The notes: a model not told the origin generated them from the sequence alone. DNA of 8,449 nucleotides from Candidatus Agathobaculum merdigallinarum (GCA_019115425.1 DXDO01000050.1:1-8449), one strand, 5' to 3'. Shown: positions 1 to 5,537, counted from the first letter of the stretch. Program-made: numbers and translations.

Positions 1-336
1 AAATACCTGCTCGCGGTATACGGGCAGCGCTGGTGGGATTACAGTATGTACCCACTCAACATCGACGGGCTGATCAGCCCGCTGACCTCGCTGCTGTTCG
101 GGCTGGGCTGCTGCGCGGCGGTCTACTGGGCCGGACCCGCGCTGGCGGCGCGGTTTTGGCGGCTCAACCAGCGGCAGGCACGTATGCTGCTCGCGGTGCT
201 GCTGGTGCTGTTCGCGCTGGATTTCGTCTGGTCAACGGTACACCCGAATGCAGGCGCGGGCGTGGCCGCCCCCGTGGGCGGCATGACTGTGATCCGGCCG
301 GAACAGATCGCGATGCTGGCGAATAATTTACCGTAA
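1..336 (+). CDS. CmpB-type putative ABC transporter permease, 3' part only
   Basis: The frame is open from base 1 to a TAA at 334-336, so only the C-terminal 111 residues are present and the start lies outside the window. The visible part begins KYLLAVYGQRWWDYS and continues PLNIDGLISPLTSLLFGLG. The WWDYS signature followed by an N-I-D-G / S-P-L / L-F-G-L-G stretch is what I recognise as the putative ABC-transporter type IV family (ABC_trans_CmpB). Two hydrophobic membrane segments are visible, at about fragment residues 25-45 and 61-76. The 30-residue Gly/Ala/Pro-rich tail looks soluble. The family is poorly characterised and I make no claim about its substrate. An internal ATG at 46 lies within the conserved motif and is not the real start. 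The next gene has its own promoter just past the stop, so this gene ends its own unit. Confidence 0.7.
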   Translation, partial: KYLLAVYGQRWWDYSMYPLNIDGLISPLTSLLFGLGCCAAVYWAGPALAARFWRLNQRQARMLLAVLLVLFALDFVWSTVHPNAGAGVAAPVGGMTVIRPEQIAMLANNLP

Positions 337-341
337 CAGGC

Positions 342-370
342 TTGCGCGCGCCCTGCTTCTCTGCTATGAT
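342..370 (+). promoter_or_regulatory. Extended -10 promoter for the zinc-ribbon gene
   Basis: TATGAT at 365-370 (5/6 match to TATAAT) is preceded by TGC at 362-364, which gives an extended -10. TTGCGC at 342-347 is a weak -35, exactly 17 nt upstream. Transcription would begin near 377, just ahead of the AAGGGGGG ribosome binding site at 381-388. This placement argues that the in-frame TTG at 342 is promoter sequence and that translation starts at 399. Confidence 0.55.
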
Positions 371-398
371 GAAACCAGAGAAGGGGGGCGCGTTTTTT

Positions 399-1262
399 AT
401 GAAATGCCAGCATTGTGGGATCAACTTTGACGACAGCGAACGCGAATGCCCGATGTGCGGTGCGCGTGCAGGCAGTAAGGGCCGTCTGGGTGAGCCGCGC
501 AAGTCCATGCGAGTGCGGGACGAAGAGCCGGAGCGGGCAAAACGCACCGGCAGCGCAAGACCCAAGGCACAGACGGGCGCGCGCAGGGCGCGGGCCAGCG
601 TAAAGCCTATCAGGGAGAACAAAAAGAACGGCAAGGGCAAGATTGCGGTGATCGCGGTCGCAGCGGTGCTGCTGATCAACTTTTTGCCGCTGCTGACCGA
701 CATAGCTGACAATTTCGCCGAGTCTGTCAGCACATATCAGTTTGATTCGGAGGCTGACGAGTGGCAGGAGGATCTGTACTACGTCCCGGGCGAGACCTAC
801 CCCTATGACCCTGACAATTACCAGTCTGTTTATGCCGCGCTGTACGACCTGACCGGCGGATATGCCGCCGCCACCCTGTCGGACGGCTCGGTTCTCGAGC
901 TGGATGTGCAGCCGGGTGAGATGGGCGACTACACGTTGATCATGCAGGACGGAACAGGCTCCTATCTGGAGAGCGGCTATACCTGGTGCGCCTATAACTA
1001 TCCGGAGGAAGAGATGTACAACGAGGCCTATCCGCCTGAGCAGTACGACTGCTTTACCCTGTGCCTGACCATGGATGAAAACGCCTATGAGGGCGCGCAG
1101 GGCGGTATACCCGAGCGCTATGCACTCGACGAATACGGAGAACGCTGGTTTTTCCTGTATTATGCGCCGGAGACCGGCGCGGTGGTGCTGGAGGACATGG
1201 AAGGAAGCGACCTGTTCGGCGCGGATGAATTTGTGTTCTTCGAACCGCTGGAGAACGGATGA
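399..1262 (+). CDS. Zinc-ribbon protein with single membrane segment
   Basis: This 287-residue protein begins MKCQHCGINF and has four cysteines, C3-x2-C6-x10-C17-x2-C20, the pattern of a short N-terminal zinc ribbon. Residues 22-80 form a strongly basic Arg/Lys/Ala-rich linker. Residues 82-100 (IAVIAVAAVLLINFLPLLT) are one hydrophobic segment, and residues 101-287 are an acidic Tyr/Asp/Glu-rich domain. The positive-inside rule suggests the ribbon and linker are cytoplasmic and the acidic domain is exported. I do not recognise that domain. Zinc-ribbon plus one membrane segment is a common, mostly uncharacterised layout in Clostridia. The start at 399 is chosen because it has AAGGGGGG 10 nt upstream and begins directly with the ribbon; the longer frame from 342 would run through the promoter. 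A 7-bp GC hairpin in the gene (1164-1170 with 1174-1180) is probably chance in GC-rich coding DNA. Function is unknown. Confidence 0.8.
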   Translation: MKCQHCGINFDDSERECPMCGARAGSKGRLGEPRKSMRVRDEEPERAKRTGSARPKAQTGARRARASVKPIRENKKNGKGKIAVIAVAAVLLINFLPLLTDIADNFAESVSTYQFDSEADEWQEDLYYVPGETYPYDPDNYQSVYAALYDLTGGYAAATLSDGSVLELDVQPGEMGDYTLIMQDGTGSYLESGYTWCAYNYPEEEMYNEAYPPEQYDCFTLCLTMDENAYEGAQGGIPERYALDEYGERWFFLYYAPETGAVVLEDMEGSDLFGADEFVFFEPLENG

Positions 1263-1405
1263 TGAAAAGGGAAGCCACACAAATTACATTGACATGGTGA
1301 CAAAGATTCTGCTTTGGGATGCTGGATCTGGCAAAACGGAGCGGGTGGTGACGGCAGAACCGGCGGAGGGAGCGGATGTTCTCTGCGGGAAGGAGAAATA
1401 CGATC

Positions 1406-3046
1406 ATGACACTTAAGGGCTGGAAAGAGCTGTTTGCCCCTCGTATTCTGCAGCGGGGACGAACCTATTACGAAGAGGGCGCAGTAAATACCATCCGCAG
1501 GGCGGGAGATATCATCAGAGCCACTGTGTTGGGGAGTGAGCCGTATCAGGTGGAAATCGACCTGAAGGATGAGCGGATCGCGGGCTGGGCCTGTGACTGC
1601 CCCTACGGTGAGGATGGGACGCCTTGCAAGCATCTTGCCGCCGTCTTTTATGAGTTGGATCAGATGCGTGACGATGCCTGCGCGCTGGTGGAGCAGAAGC
1701 CTCTCCGTGAACTGATTGAGGGCCTCGATCTCGAAACAGCGAGAGCCCTGCTGCTTCAACTGGCGGAGCGGGACGAGGAAGCGGAGGACTGGATCAGACT
1801 GGCGGTAGAGCCGCCCTCTCCGCAGCGCCTTCTGCAGTGGAAGAGAAAAATCGACCAGATGCTTCGGAAAGCATCTGGTCGGTATGGATACATCGACTAC
1901 GAGCAGGCTTGGGATACGATGTGCCAGCTAGATGACCTCTTGTCTGATGTCGCAGAGCAGTTTCTGCGCGGCGGGCAGGTGTGGGAGGCCTTCTCCCTGA
2001 CCAGTTACGGATTTTGGGCGGCAGCCAGCTGCGATATGGACGACTCGGATGGCGGCCTGTCCATGCTGTCTGAGACCTGTTATGACCTGTGGAGCGCCCA
2101 GATCGAGGCCGCCTCGCCGGAGATGCGCCGCAGGATGCACCAGTGGTTCAGGGAGATATATCAAGATATGGAGGGCCTGTGCCAGGACCTCTTGTCAGAA
2201 ATGCGGTGGAAGCTGTTTCAGGATCCTGAGCTCCTCCAGGACGACATCGATGAGCTGGATCGGATGATTCAGGAAGAGCGGGAGAAGAACACGTCCGAAC
2301 AATGGAAATTGTCCCAGCTGGTGATACAAAAACTGGAGCTGATGGAAAAGCTGGGCATCCCGTCGGAGGAGATTCGGCAGGTCGAAGCGGAGTATCGGGC
2401 CCTACCGGGGATCCGCAGACGGATCGTTGGACGTCTGTTGGAGAATAATCAGTATGACGAGGCGGAGGCGCTGTTGCGGGAGGGCAAGGAGCTGGACTGC
2501 GAACGACCCGGGCTGGTCTCGGAATACAGCGAGGAGCTGATCGGCCTGTATGAGAAGACCGGCCAGACAGAAAAATTGCAGGAGGAACTGCAATTTCAGG
2601 TGTTTCGATGCAGACAGAGCGACTTAACTTATGTGGAGAAACTGCGGGAGCGTGTTCCGCCGAATCAGTGGCCGGAGCTGCGGGAGGAACTTCTCGCCGG
2701 TAAGACTCTGAGCAGCGTTCTATGGGAGGAGCTGCTGGCTCTAGACGGACTGTATGACCGTCTGATGGAGCGAGTAGCCGCTCAGGAGAACCTCTTGGCT
2801 CTGGACCGATGGGAAACAGTGCTCTGGCCGCGCTTTCCAGAGCGAGTACAGGATGCATACATTCGGTGTATGGAGCAGCAGATGCGCCTGGCAAACAACA
2901 GGAAGCAGTACGCCGCCATAATCGCCTACCTGAAAAAGCTTCGGAAAGCGCCAGGCCGCCGGGATACCGTTCTGGCAGCGCAGTGGCGGGCGGCGTATCC
3001 CCGGCGGCGCAGTATGCTTGACGAGCTGAAAAAGGCGGGGTATTGA
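1406..3046 (+). CDS. SWIM zinc-finger domain protein
   Basis: This 546-residue protein begins MTLKGWKELFAPRILQRGRT. It carries the SWIM signature C-x-C-x8-C-x-H at C63, C65, C74 and H76 (ACDCPYGEDGTPCKHLAA). SWIM domains bind zinc and are thought to mediate nucleic-acid or protein contacts. In bacteria they often sit beside or are fused to SNF2 helicases, but no helicase is visible in this window. Residues 90-546 are almost wholly charged and helical, with recurring LL/DLL motifs (LDDLLSDVAEQFL and CQDLLSEMRWKLF), which suggests a TPR-like helical solenoid. The start at 1406 has AAGGAG 10 nt upstream (1390-1395); an in-frame ATG at 1376 lacks this. The gene lies 143 nt after the zinc-ribbon gene with no convincing promoter between them, so cotranscription is possible. 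Codon choice looks looser than in the metabolic genes to the right. Two unusually perfect hairpins lie inside it. The precise role is unknown. Confidence 0.85.
   Translation: MTLKGWKELFAPRILQRGRTYYEEGAVNTIRRAGDIIRATVLGSEPYQVEIDLKDERIAGWACDCPYGEDGTPCKHLAAVFYELDQMRDDACALVEQKPLRELIEGLDLETARALLLQLAERDEEAEDWIRLAVEPPSPQRLLQWKRKIDQMLRKASGRYGYIDYEQAWDTMCQLDDLLSDVAEQFLRGGQVWEAFSLTSYGFWAAASCDMDDSDGGLSMLSETCYDLWSAQIEAASPEMRRRMHQWFREIYQDMEGLCQDLLSEMRWKLFQDPELLQDDIDELDRMIQEEREKNTSEQWKLSQLVIQKLELMEKLGIPSEEIRQVEAEYRALPGIRRRIVGRLLENNQYDEAEALLREGKELDCERPGLVSEYSEELIGLYEKTGQTEKLQEELQFQVFRCRQSDLTYVEKLRERVPPNQWPELREELLAGKTLSSVLWEELLALDGLYDRLMERVAAQENLLALDRWETVLWPRFPERVQDAYIRCMEQQMRLANNRKQYAAIIAYLKKLRKAPGRRDTVLAAQWRAAYPRRRSMLDELKKAGY
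1853..1880. repeat. Perfect 12-bp inverted repeat inside the SWIM gene
   Basis: GACCAGATGCTT (1853-1864) and its exact complement (1869-1880) are separated by the 4-nt loop CGGA. In RNA this is a stable hairpin. It encodes the DQMLRKASG stretch of the SWIM protein. The central 12-mer GCTTCGGAAAGC (1861-1872) recurs at 2938-2949, where it again encodes LRKA. Confidence 0.8.
2573..2596. repeat. Perfect 9-bp inverted repeat inside the SWIM gene
   Basis: AAATTGCAG (2573-2581) and CTGCAATTT (2588-2596) flank the loop GAGGAA. It is the second strong intragenic hairpin in the same gene, within the codons for KLQEELQF. No T-tract follows, so it is not an obvious terminator. Confidence 0.7.
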
Positions 3047-3074
3047 AAAAGACCGTTCGATCCATACAGTGGCA

Positions 3075-3101
3075 GCGCCGCTCTGCCTGTTGGGGCGGCG
3101 T
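3075..3101 (+). terminator. Weak terminator-like hairpin after the SWIM gene
   Basis: CGCCGC (3076-3081) pairs with GCGGCG (3095-3100), extendable by a G-T pair, around a 13-nt loop, starting 29 nt after the SWIM stop codon. No U-tract follows, so intrinsic termination here would be inefficient at best. It is listed because it is the only GC-rich hairpin directly downstream of the gene. Confidence 0.25.
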
Positions 3102-3181
3102 TCATTAGATGAACAAGTCAAGCGGGATAATGGCGAATAGGTGCGATCTGAGAGCAAAAGAAAACCGCCCTGCTGGACGGC

Positions 3182-3210
3182 TTGACAATCCCGCTCGGGA
3201 CGGATATACT
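3182..3210 (+). promoter_or_regulatory. Consensus promoter for an antisense (antitoxin-like) RNA
   Basis: This is a perfect -35 TTGACA (3182-3187), a 17-nt spacer and TATACT (3205-3210). It is the best plus-strand promoter in the window, and no plus-strand ORF with a ribosome binding site follows it. Transcription would begin at about 3217 and run against the 3' end of the small minus-strand peptide gene at 3300-3371. The spacer contains a small inverted repeat, TCCCG-CT-CGGGA. A promoter this strong with no gene behind it fits a constitutive antisense RNA. Confidence 0.7.
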
Positions 3211-3223
3211 GAATATAGAGAAG

Positions 3224-3247
3224 GGCACTGTCGGCAGACGGTCAGCC
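3224..3247 (+). repeat. Shared 5' element, copy in the antisense RNA
   Basis: The sequence GGCACTGTC-GG-CAGAC-GGTCAGCC matches, in inverted orientation, the 5' leader of the minus-strand peptide gene (3402-3432). The blocks GGCACTGTC, CAGAC and GGTCAGCC are identical; two bases differ, and the other copy has 7 extra bases. Both copies sit just downstream of a TATACT -10. Confidence 0.7.
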
Positions 3248-3266
3248 CGAAAAGTTAAGAGATCAA

Positions 3267-3306
3267 GAAATGACCGCATACTTTGTCAGGGTAGGGCGGT
3301 CATTTC
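3267..3306. terminator. Shared 3' hairpin between the convergent transcripts
   Basis: GAAATGACCGC (3267-3277) and GCGGTCATTTC (3296-3306) form a perfect 11-bp stem around an 18-nt loop. Its right arm contains the TGA stop of the small minus-strand peptide gene. On the minus strand it is followed by a T-rich stretch (TTGATCTCTTAACTTTT), which makes it a plausible weak terminator there; on the plus strand no T-tract follows. A hairpin of this GACCGC/GCGGTC kind right at the stop codon is familiar to me from small holin-like toxin loci of Firmicutes, which I state from memory. Confidence 0.5.
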
Positions 3307-3371
3307 GCGTATATGGTCAGTATGTAGAGCATGAACGCCGCGCATACACAAAGCCGAAATAGCTTTTCCAC
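3300..3371 (-). CDS. Small hydrophobic peptide, putative type I toxin
   Basis: This is a 23-codon frame starting with GTG at 3371 and ending with TGA at 3302-3300. The peptide begins MEKLFRLCVCAAF, continues MLYILTIY and ends in Ala-Lys: a short charged N-terminus, one membrane-spanning segment of about 15 residues, and a terminal lysine. Size and composition fit the membrane-acting peptides of type I toxin-antitoxin loci (TxpA, BsrG, Fst and Hol_Tox-like groups). A GGGGG Shine-Dalgarno (3387-3383) lies 11 nt upstream. An upstream in-frame GTG (3383) overlaps that site and would add only four residues. A longer frame opening at 3518 would start upstream of the promoter and is not credible. 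Supporting context: an extended -10 promoter, a hairpin hiding the Shine-Dalgarno, and an opposing consensus promoter. Toxicity is inferred, and I could not assign a named family with certainty. Confidence 0.55.
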   Translation of the reverse strand: MEKLFRLCVCAAFMLYILTIYAK

Positions 3372-3380
3372 AATCGCTAT

Positions 3381-3402
3381 CACCCCCTTTCTCAAGGGAG
3401 TG
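3381..3402 (-). promoter_or_regulatory. Hairpin sequestering the toxin Shine-Dalgarno, GNRA loop
   Basis: In the minus-strand mRNA, CACUCCCUU (3402-3394) pairs with AAGGGGGUG (3389-3381), 9 bp including one U-G pair, closed by the tetraloop GAGA (3393-3390), a GNRA loop. The 3' arm contains the whole Shine-Dalgarno sequence of the 23-codon peptide. Occlusion of the ribosome binding site is a known property of type I toxin mRNAs, so this structure supports that reading. Confidence 0.65.
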
Positions 3403-3432
3403 GCTGACCGCCTGCTGTCTGATGACAGTGCC
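3402..3432 (-). repeat. Shared 5' element, copy in the toxin mRNA leader
   Basis: Read on the minus strand this is GGCACTGTC-AT-CAGAC-AGCAGGC-GGTCAGCC, matching the plus-strand element at 3224-3247 apart from two substitutions and a 7-nt insertion. It contains its own hairpin, CTGTC-ATCA-GACAG (3428-3415). It ends immediately before the Shine-Dalgarno hairpin. Confidence 0.65.
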
Positions 3433-3440
3433 TGGAGTAG

Positions 3441-3469
3441 AGTATAACAGAACTCGACAAAAGGAGCAA
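3441..3469 (-). promoter_or_regulatory. Extended -10 promoter of the small peptide gene
   Basis: On the minus strand, TTGCTC (3469-3464), a 17-nt spacer and TATACT (3446-3441), with TGT directly before the -10 (extended -10). Transcription would start near 3434 and give a leader of about 60 nt before the GTG at 3371. The -10 hexamer is identical to that of the opposing promoter at 3205-3210. Confidence 0.6.
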
Positions 3470-3760
3470 GCGGTAGCGGTATATGCGCATCGTCAATCAT
3501 GGTGTTTATGAGCACCAAAACAACCTTTCTCGAATTGGTCTATATTGCATCGTTCACATTTATCAATCCGCCCGATACGCAGGGAATGGTTGCCGATTCG
3601 TACACTGCACAACCATTGCAATACACGTATGCTCCTGTGAGAAGATTCCGCCGATGCGCAGAAACACTGTGGAAAATAGCTGCATCGGTTATTTTTTTGT
3701 TGTCCAAACGCCTGCGTAAGGTTCATGCCTCGCGGGCGTTTGCGCATTGGGTATCTTCTT
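3470..3760. other. Gene-free spacer with inverted repeats
   Basis: No frame here has both a ribosome binding site and a recognisable protein; frames that cross it in three registers extend into the antisense of the YczE-like gene. It holds AATGGTTG (3585-3592) with CAACCATT (3610-3617), TGCGCATCG (3484-3492) with CGATGCGCA (3652-3660), a hairpin plus T-tract at 3651-3698, and CAAACGCC (3705-3712) with GGCGTTTG (3735-3742). The last pair lies just downstream of the minus-strand operon but lacks a T-tract on that strand. I saw no mobile-element protein remnant. Confidence 0.4.
3651..3698 (+). terminator. Plus-strand intrinsic-terminator-like hairpin with T-tract
   Basis: CCGATGC (3651-3657) pairs with GCATCGG (3682-3688) around a long loop, followed by TTATTTTTTT (3689-3698). 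The direction is plus, so it would end rightward transcription from the toxin/spacer region before it opposes the YczE-like gene. I found no convincing promoter for a transcript it would serve, so it may protect the operon 3' end or end an undetected RNA. Confidence 0.45.
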
Positions 3761-4420
3761 TTATGGCTCTTTTCTGCCCTGCCGCAGACAGCGGAGCGTT
3801 TCCGCGACATTTTCCTGATGCAGCTCGGCCGCGCGGAAGTGCAGCAGGTGGAAATTGATATTGAACAGCGAGCCAAGCCCGACTGCGGAGATGACCGTGC
3901 CGATGCCGACCTGCCCGCCGAGCAGGAAGCCTACGATAATCACGATGATCTCGACCGAAACGCGGCACAGGCCGACCGAACGGCCGGTCTTGCGCGCCAG
4001 CGCAACCATGAGCGCGTCGCGCGGCCCCGCGCCAAGCGCGCTTTTCATGTACATCCACGTGCCAAGCACGAGCAGTTCCAGACCGCCCAACAGCATCAGG
4101 ATACCGGAAGGCAGACTGTGTATCAGCGGGATCCAGTCCAGCCAGAGCAGGCCGTCAATGAACACGGCGCACAGGATGATATTAAGGATGGTGCCGAAGC
4201 CGAAACTTTCGCCGCACAGCACCGCCGCCAGAATCGCAGCCGCGCCGACGATCATGGACGCGGTGCCGTAACTGATGCCGAGGGACTGCGCCATGCCCTG
4301 CTGCAGCACGCTCCATGGCTCCAGGCCGATGTTGGCCTGCAGCATCATGGTGATGCCGACTGAACTGACGACCATGCCGATCACCAGCCAGAGCAGCCGG
4401 CGGATATAATCCCGGATCAT
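3761..4420 (-). CDS. YczE/YyaS/YitT-type integral membrane protein
   Basis: This 219-residue protein is rich in membrane segments: roughly residues 9-28, 52-70, 76-95, 105-125 and 153-175. It shows the internal duplication typical of this group: A-N-I-G-L-E-P-W-S-V-L with G-I-S-Y-G-T-A in the first half, and S-A-L-G-A-G-P-R-D-A-L with G-R-S-V-G-L in the second. The family (COG2364-like) is mostly uncharacterised, and no transport substrate can be claimed. The C-terminus from residue 190 is a soluble tail (LLHFRAAELHQENVAETLR), which looks like the normal family ending, so the protein appears full-length. The ATG at 4420 lies only 3 nt after the threonine aldolase stop codon, and its GGAGGG ribosome binding site (4433-4428) is inside the aldolase gene. 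The two are therefore translationally close and surely cotranscribed. A role in moving an amino acid or product of the aldolase is possible but only inferred. Confidence 0.8.
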   Translation of the reverse strand: MIRDYIRRLLWLVIGMVVSSVGITMMLQANIGLEPWSVLQQGMAQSLGISYGTASMIVGAAAILAAVLCGESFGFGTILNIILCAVFIDGLLWLDWIPLIHSLPSGILMLLGGLELLVLGTWMYMKSALGAGPRDALMVALARKTGRSVGLCRVSVEIIVIIVGFLLGGQVGIGTVISAVGLGSLFNINFHLLHFRAAELHQENVAETLRCLRQGRKEP

Positions 4421-4423
4421 GGC

Positions 4424-5461
4424 TTATCCCTCCGCGGCAAATTCGCGTACCAGACGGGCCGCGCTTTCGCAGTCTGCGCGGGAGATGTCGTGGTGGCACA
4501 CCATGCGGTATTCGCCGTCCATGCAGCCGGTCACCTTGACACCGCGCTCGAGCATCCATGCCGGATAGCGCGCGGCCTTGTCCGCGTCCCAATCCGTGGT
4601 GAAGAACACCATATCGATTTGAAGGCGTTCTGCAAAGACGTGGATGCCGTCAATTTCGTTCAGCAGTGAGCCGAGATGTTTCGCGTTTTCGTGGTCCTCA
4701 CCCACGCGGCCGGTCATATCGCGCAGGGCGACCAGCCCCGCTGCCGCGAGGAAGCCCGCCTGCCGCATACCGCCGCCCAGAATGCGTCGCGCGCGCCGCG
4801 CCCGCCAGATCAGGTCCTTTGGGCCGGCGAGGATCGAGCCGACCGGCGCGCACAGACCCTTGGACAGGCAGCACATCACGGTGTCGCAGTACTGGGTCAG
4901 CTCGCGTACGTCGGAAACGCCCAGTGCTGCCGCCGCGTTGAACAGGCGCGCGCCGTCCAGATGCACGGCAACGCCTTTTTCATGCGCGGCTTCATATACC
5001 GCGCGCATGTTATCGAGCGGGACGACCGCGCCCGAGGAATGCGCGTTTTCGATGACGACCAGCGTGGAAGGCGCGACCTGCGGATCGCTGTCATCGGTCA
5101 GGCAGGCGCGCACGGATGCCGGATCCATGGTGCCGTTTACACTTTTCGGGAAACGCAGCGAAACGCCGGACAGCTGCGCATACGAACCGGCTTCATGGTC
5201 CGCGATATGAGAATGCGGGTCGATCACGGCACAGTCGCCGCGCCGCGTGTGCGCCATCAGCGCGCAGGCGTTGCCCTGCATGCCTGAGGTGACAAACAGC
5301 GCGGCCTGCTTGCCCAGCAGCTGCGCGGCGTAGGCTTCCAGCTCATGCAGCGTGGGGTCGTCATCGAACACATCGTCGCCAACCACGGCACGGGCCATGG
5401 CGTCGCGCATTGCCTGCGTGGGCTGCGTGACCGTGTCGCTCCTGAAATCAATGTACTGCAT
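4424..5461 (-). CDS. ltaE: Low-specificity L-threonine aldolase (PLP enzyme)
   Basis: This 345-residue cytoplasmic enzyme is expected to cleave L-threonine or L-allo-threonine to glycine and acetaldehyde. It begins MQYIDFRSDTVTQPT, the classic N-terminus of the family. Visible features are GDDVFDDDPT (28-37), the SGMQGN cofactor-phosphate region (59-64), the SHIADHEAG segment with His85 expected to stack on the pyridoxal ring, HLDGAR (167-172, Asp169 and Arg172), and the Schiff-base lysine K201 in CLSKGLCAPVGS. Length matches the family norm. The start at 5461 is preferred over an in-frame ATG at 5506 because GGAGGG (5474-5469) lies 7 nt upstream and the extra N-terminal residues are foreign to the family. 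It follows the GNAT gene by 76 nt and precedes the membrane protein by 3 nt. It belongs to the same broad beta-eliminating-lyase fold group as the lyase at 7867. Substrate range cannot be settled from sequence. Confidence 0.9.
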   Translation of the reverse strand: MQYIDFRSDTVTQPTQAMRDAMARAVVGDDVFDDDPTLHELEAYAAQLLGKQAALFVTSGMQGNACALMAHTRRGDCAVIDPHSHIADHEAGSYAQLSGVSLRFPKSVNGTMDPASVRACLTDDSDPQVAPSTLVVIENAHSSGAVVPLDNMRAVYEAAHEKGVAVHLDGARLFNAAAALGVSDVRELTQYCDTVMCCLSKGLCAPVGSILAGPKDLIWRARRARRILGGGMRQAGFLAAAGLVALRDMTGRVGEDHENAKHLGSLLNEIDGIHVFAERLQIDMVFFTTDWDADKAARYPAWMLERGVKVTGCMDGEYRMVCHHDISRADCESAARLVREFAAEG

Positions 5462-5503
5462 ATTGAAACCCTCCGTTAGCATAAAATGATCCATGGAACC
5501 ATA

Positions 5504-5537
5504 CAAAGCAGGGGCTTTGCGCGGCTGTCTGCGCCGC
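5504..5537 (-). other. Two small hairpins between the GNAT and threonine aldolase genes
   Basis: CAAAGC-AGGG-GCTTTG (5504-5519) is a perfect 6-bp stem with a 4-nt loop. GCGGC (5521-5525) pairs with GCCGC (5533-5537) over 7 nt. They lie directly after the GNAT stop codon. Neither has a T-tract on the minus strand, so they read as possible mRNA processing or stability elements, not as terminators. Confidence 0.3.

Larger units (their letters stand above)
3217..3306 (+). ncRNA. Putative cis-antisense RNA (antitoxin) of a type I toxin locus
   Basis: The start is inferred from the promoter at 3182-3210 and the end from the hairpin at 3267-3306; both ends are approximate. The first part folds well: GGGC (3223-3226) pairs with GCCC (3245-3248), and ACTGTC (3227-3232) pairs with GACGGT (3237-3242, one T-G pair) around the loop GGCA. 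The second part (3267-3306) is complementary to the region around and beyond the stop codon of the minus-strand peptide gene. Convergent RNAs overlapping at their 3' ends is the arrangement known for txpA/RatA and bsrG/SR4, where the antisense RNA represses or destabilises the toxin mRNA. No U-tract follows the hairpin on this strand, so the RNA may read further and cover the whole toxin frame. The assignment is by architecture only. Confidence 0.5.

Noticed and set aside
123..1280. A 385-codon open frame on the minus strand opposite the permease tail and the zinc-ribbon gene
   Set aside because: No recognisable domain, and it is the mirror of GC-biased codons of a gene with a good promoter, ribosome binding site and zinc ribbon. 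Low-complexity Arg/Ala/Ser-rich translation.
1262..1300. A 12-codon frame overlapping the zinc-ribbon stop codon
   Set aside because: Too short, with no clear ribosome binding site and no sign of coding or leader-peptide features.
1289..1323. A perfect TTGACA (1289-1294) upstream of the SWIM gene, considered as a promoter
   Set aside because: No acceptable -10 lies 16-18 nt downstream (the bases there read GCTTTGG). A GATGCT further on is a poor match at the wrong spacing.
3117..3195. Complementary arms GTCAAGC/GCTTGAC (3117-3123, 3180-3186) and AGCGGGAT/ATCCCGCT (3121-3128, 3188-3195) upstream of the antisense promoter
   Set aside because: The two pairings overlap and exclude each other, and the arms are short and distant; no clear function, so not listed as a feature.
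3483..3876. Frames of 78-127 codons in both directions across the spacer right of the toxin locus
   Set aside because: They conflict with each other, lack ribosome binding sites and known domains, and partly run antisense to the YczE-like gene.
5462..5503. TTGTAT-17-TATGCT on the minus strand upstream of the threonine aldolase, considered as an internal promoter
   Set aside because: Both hexamers are poor, and the predicted start would fall on or within the ribosome binding site.
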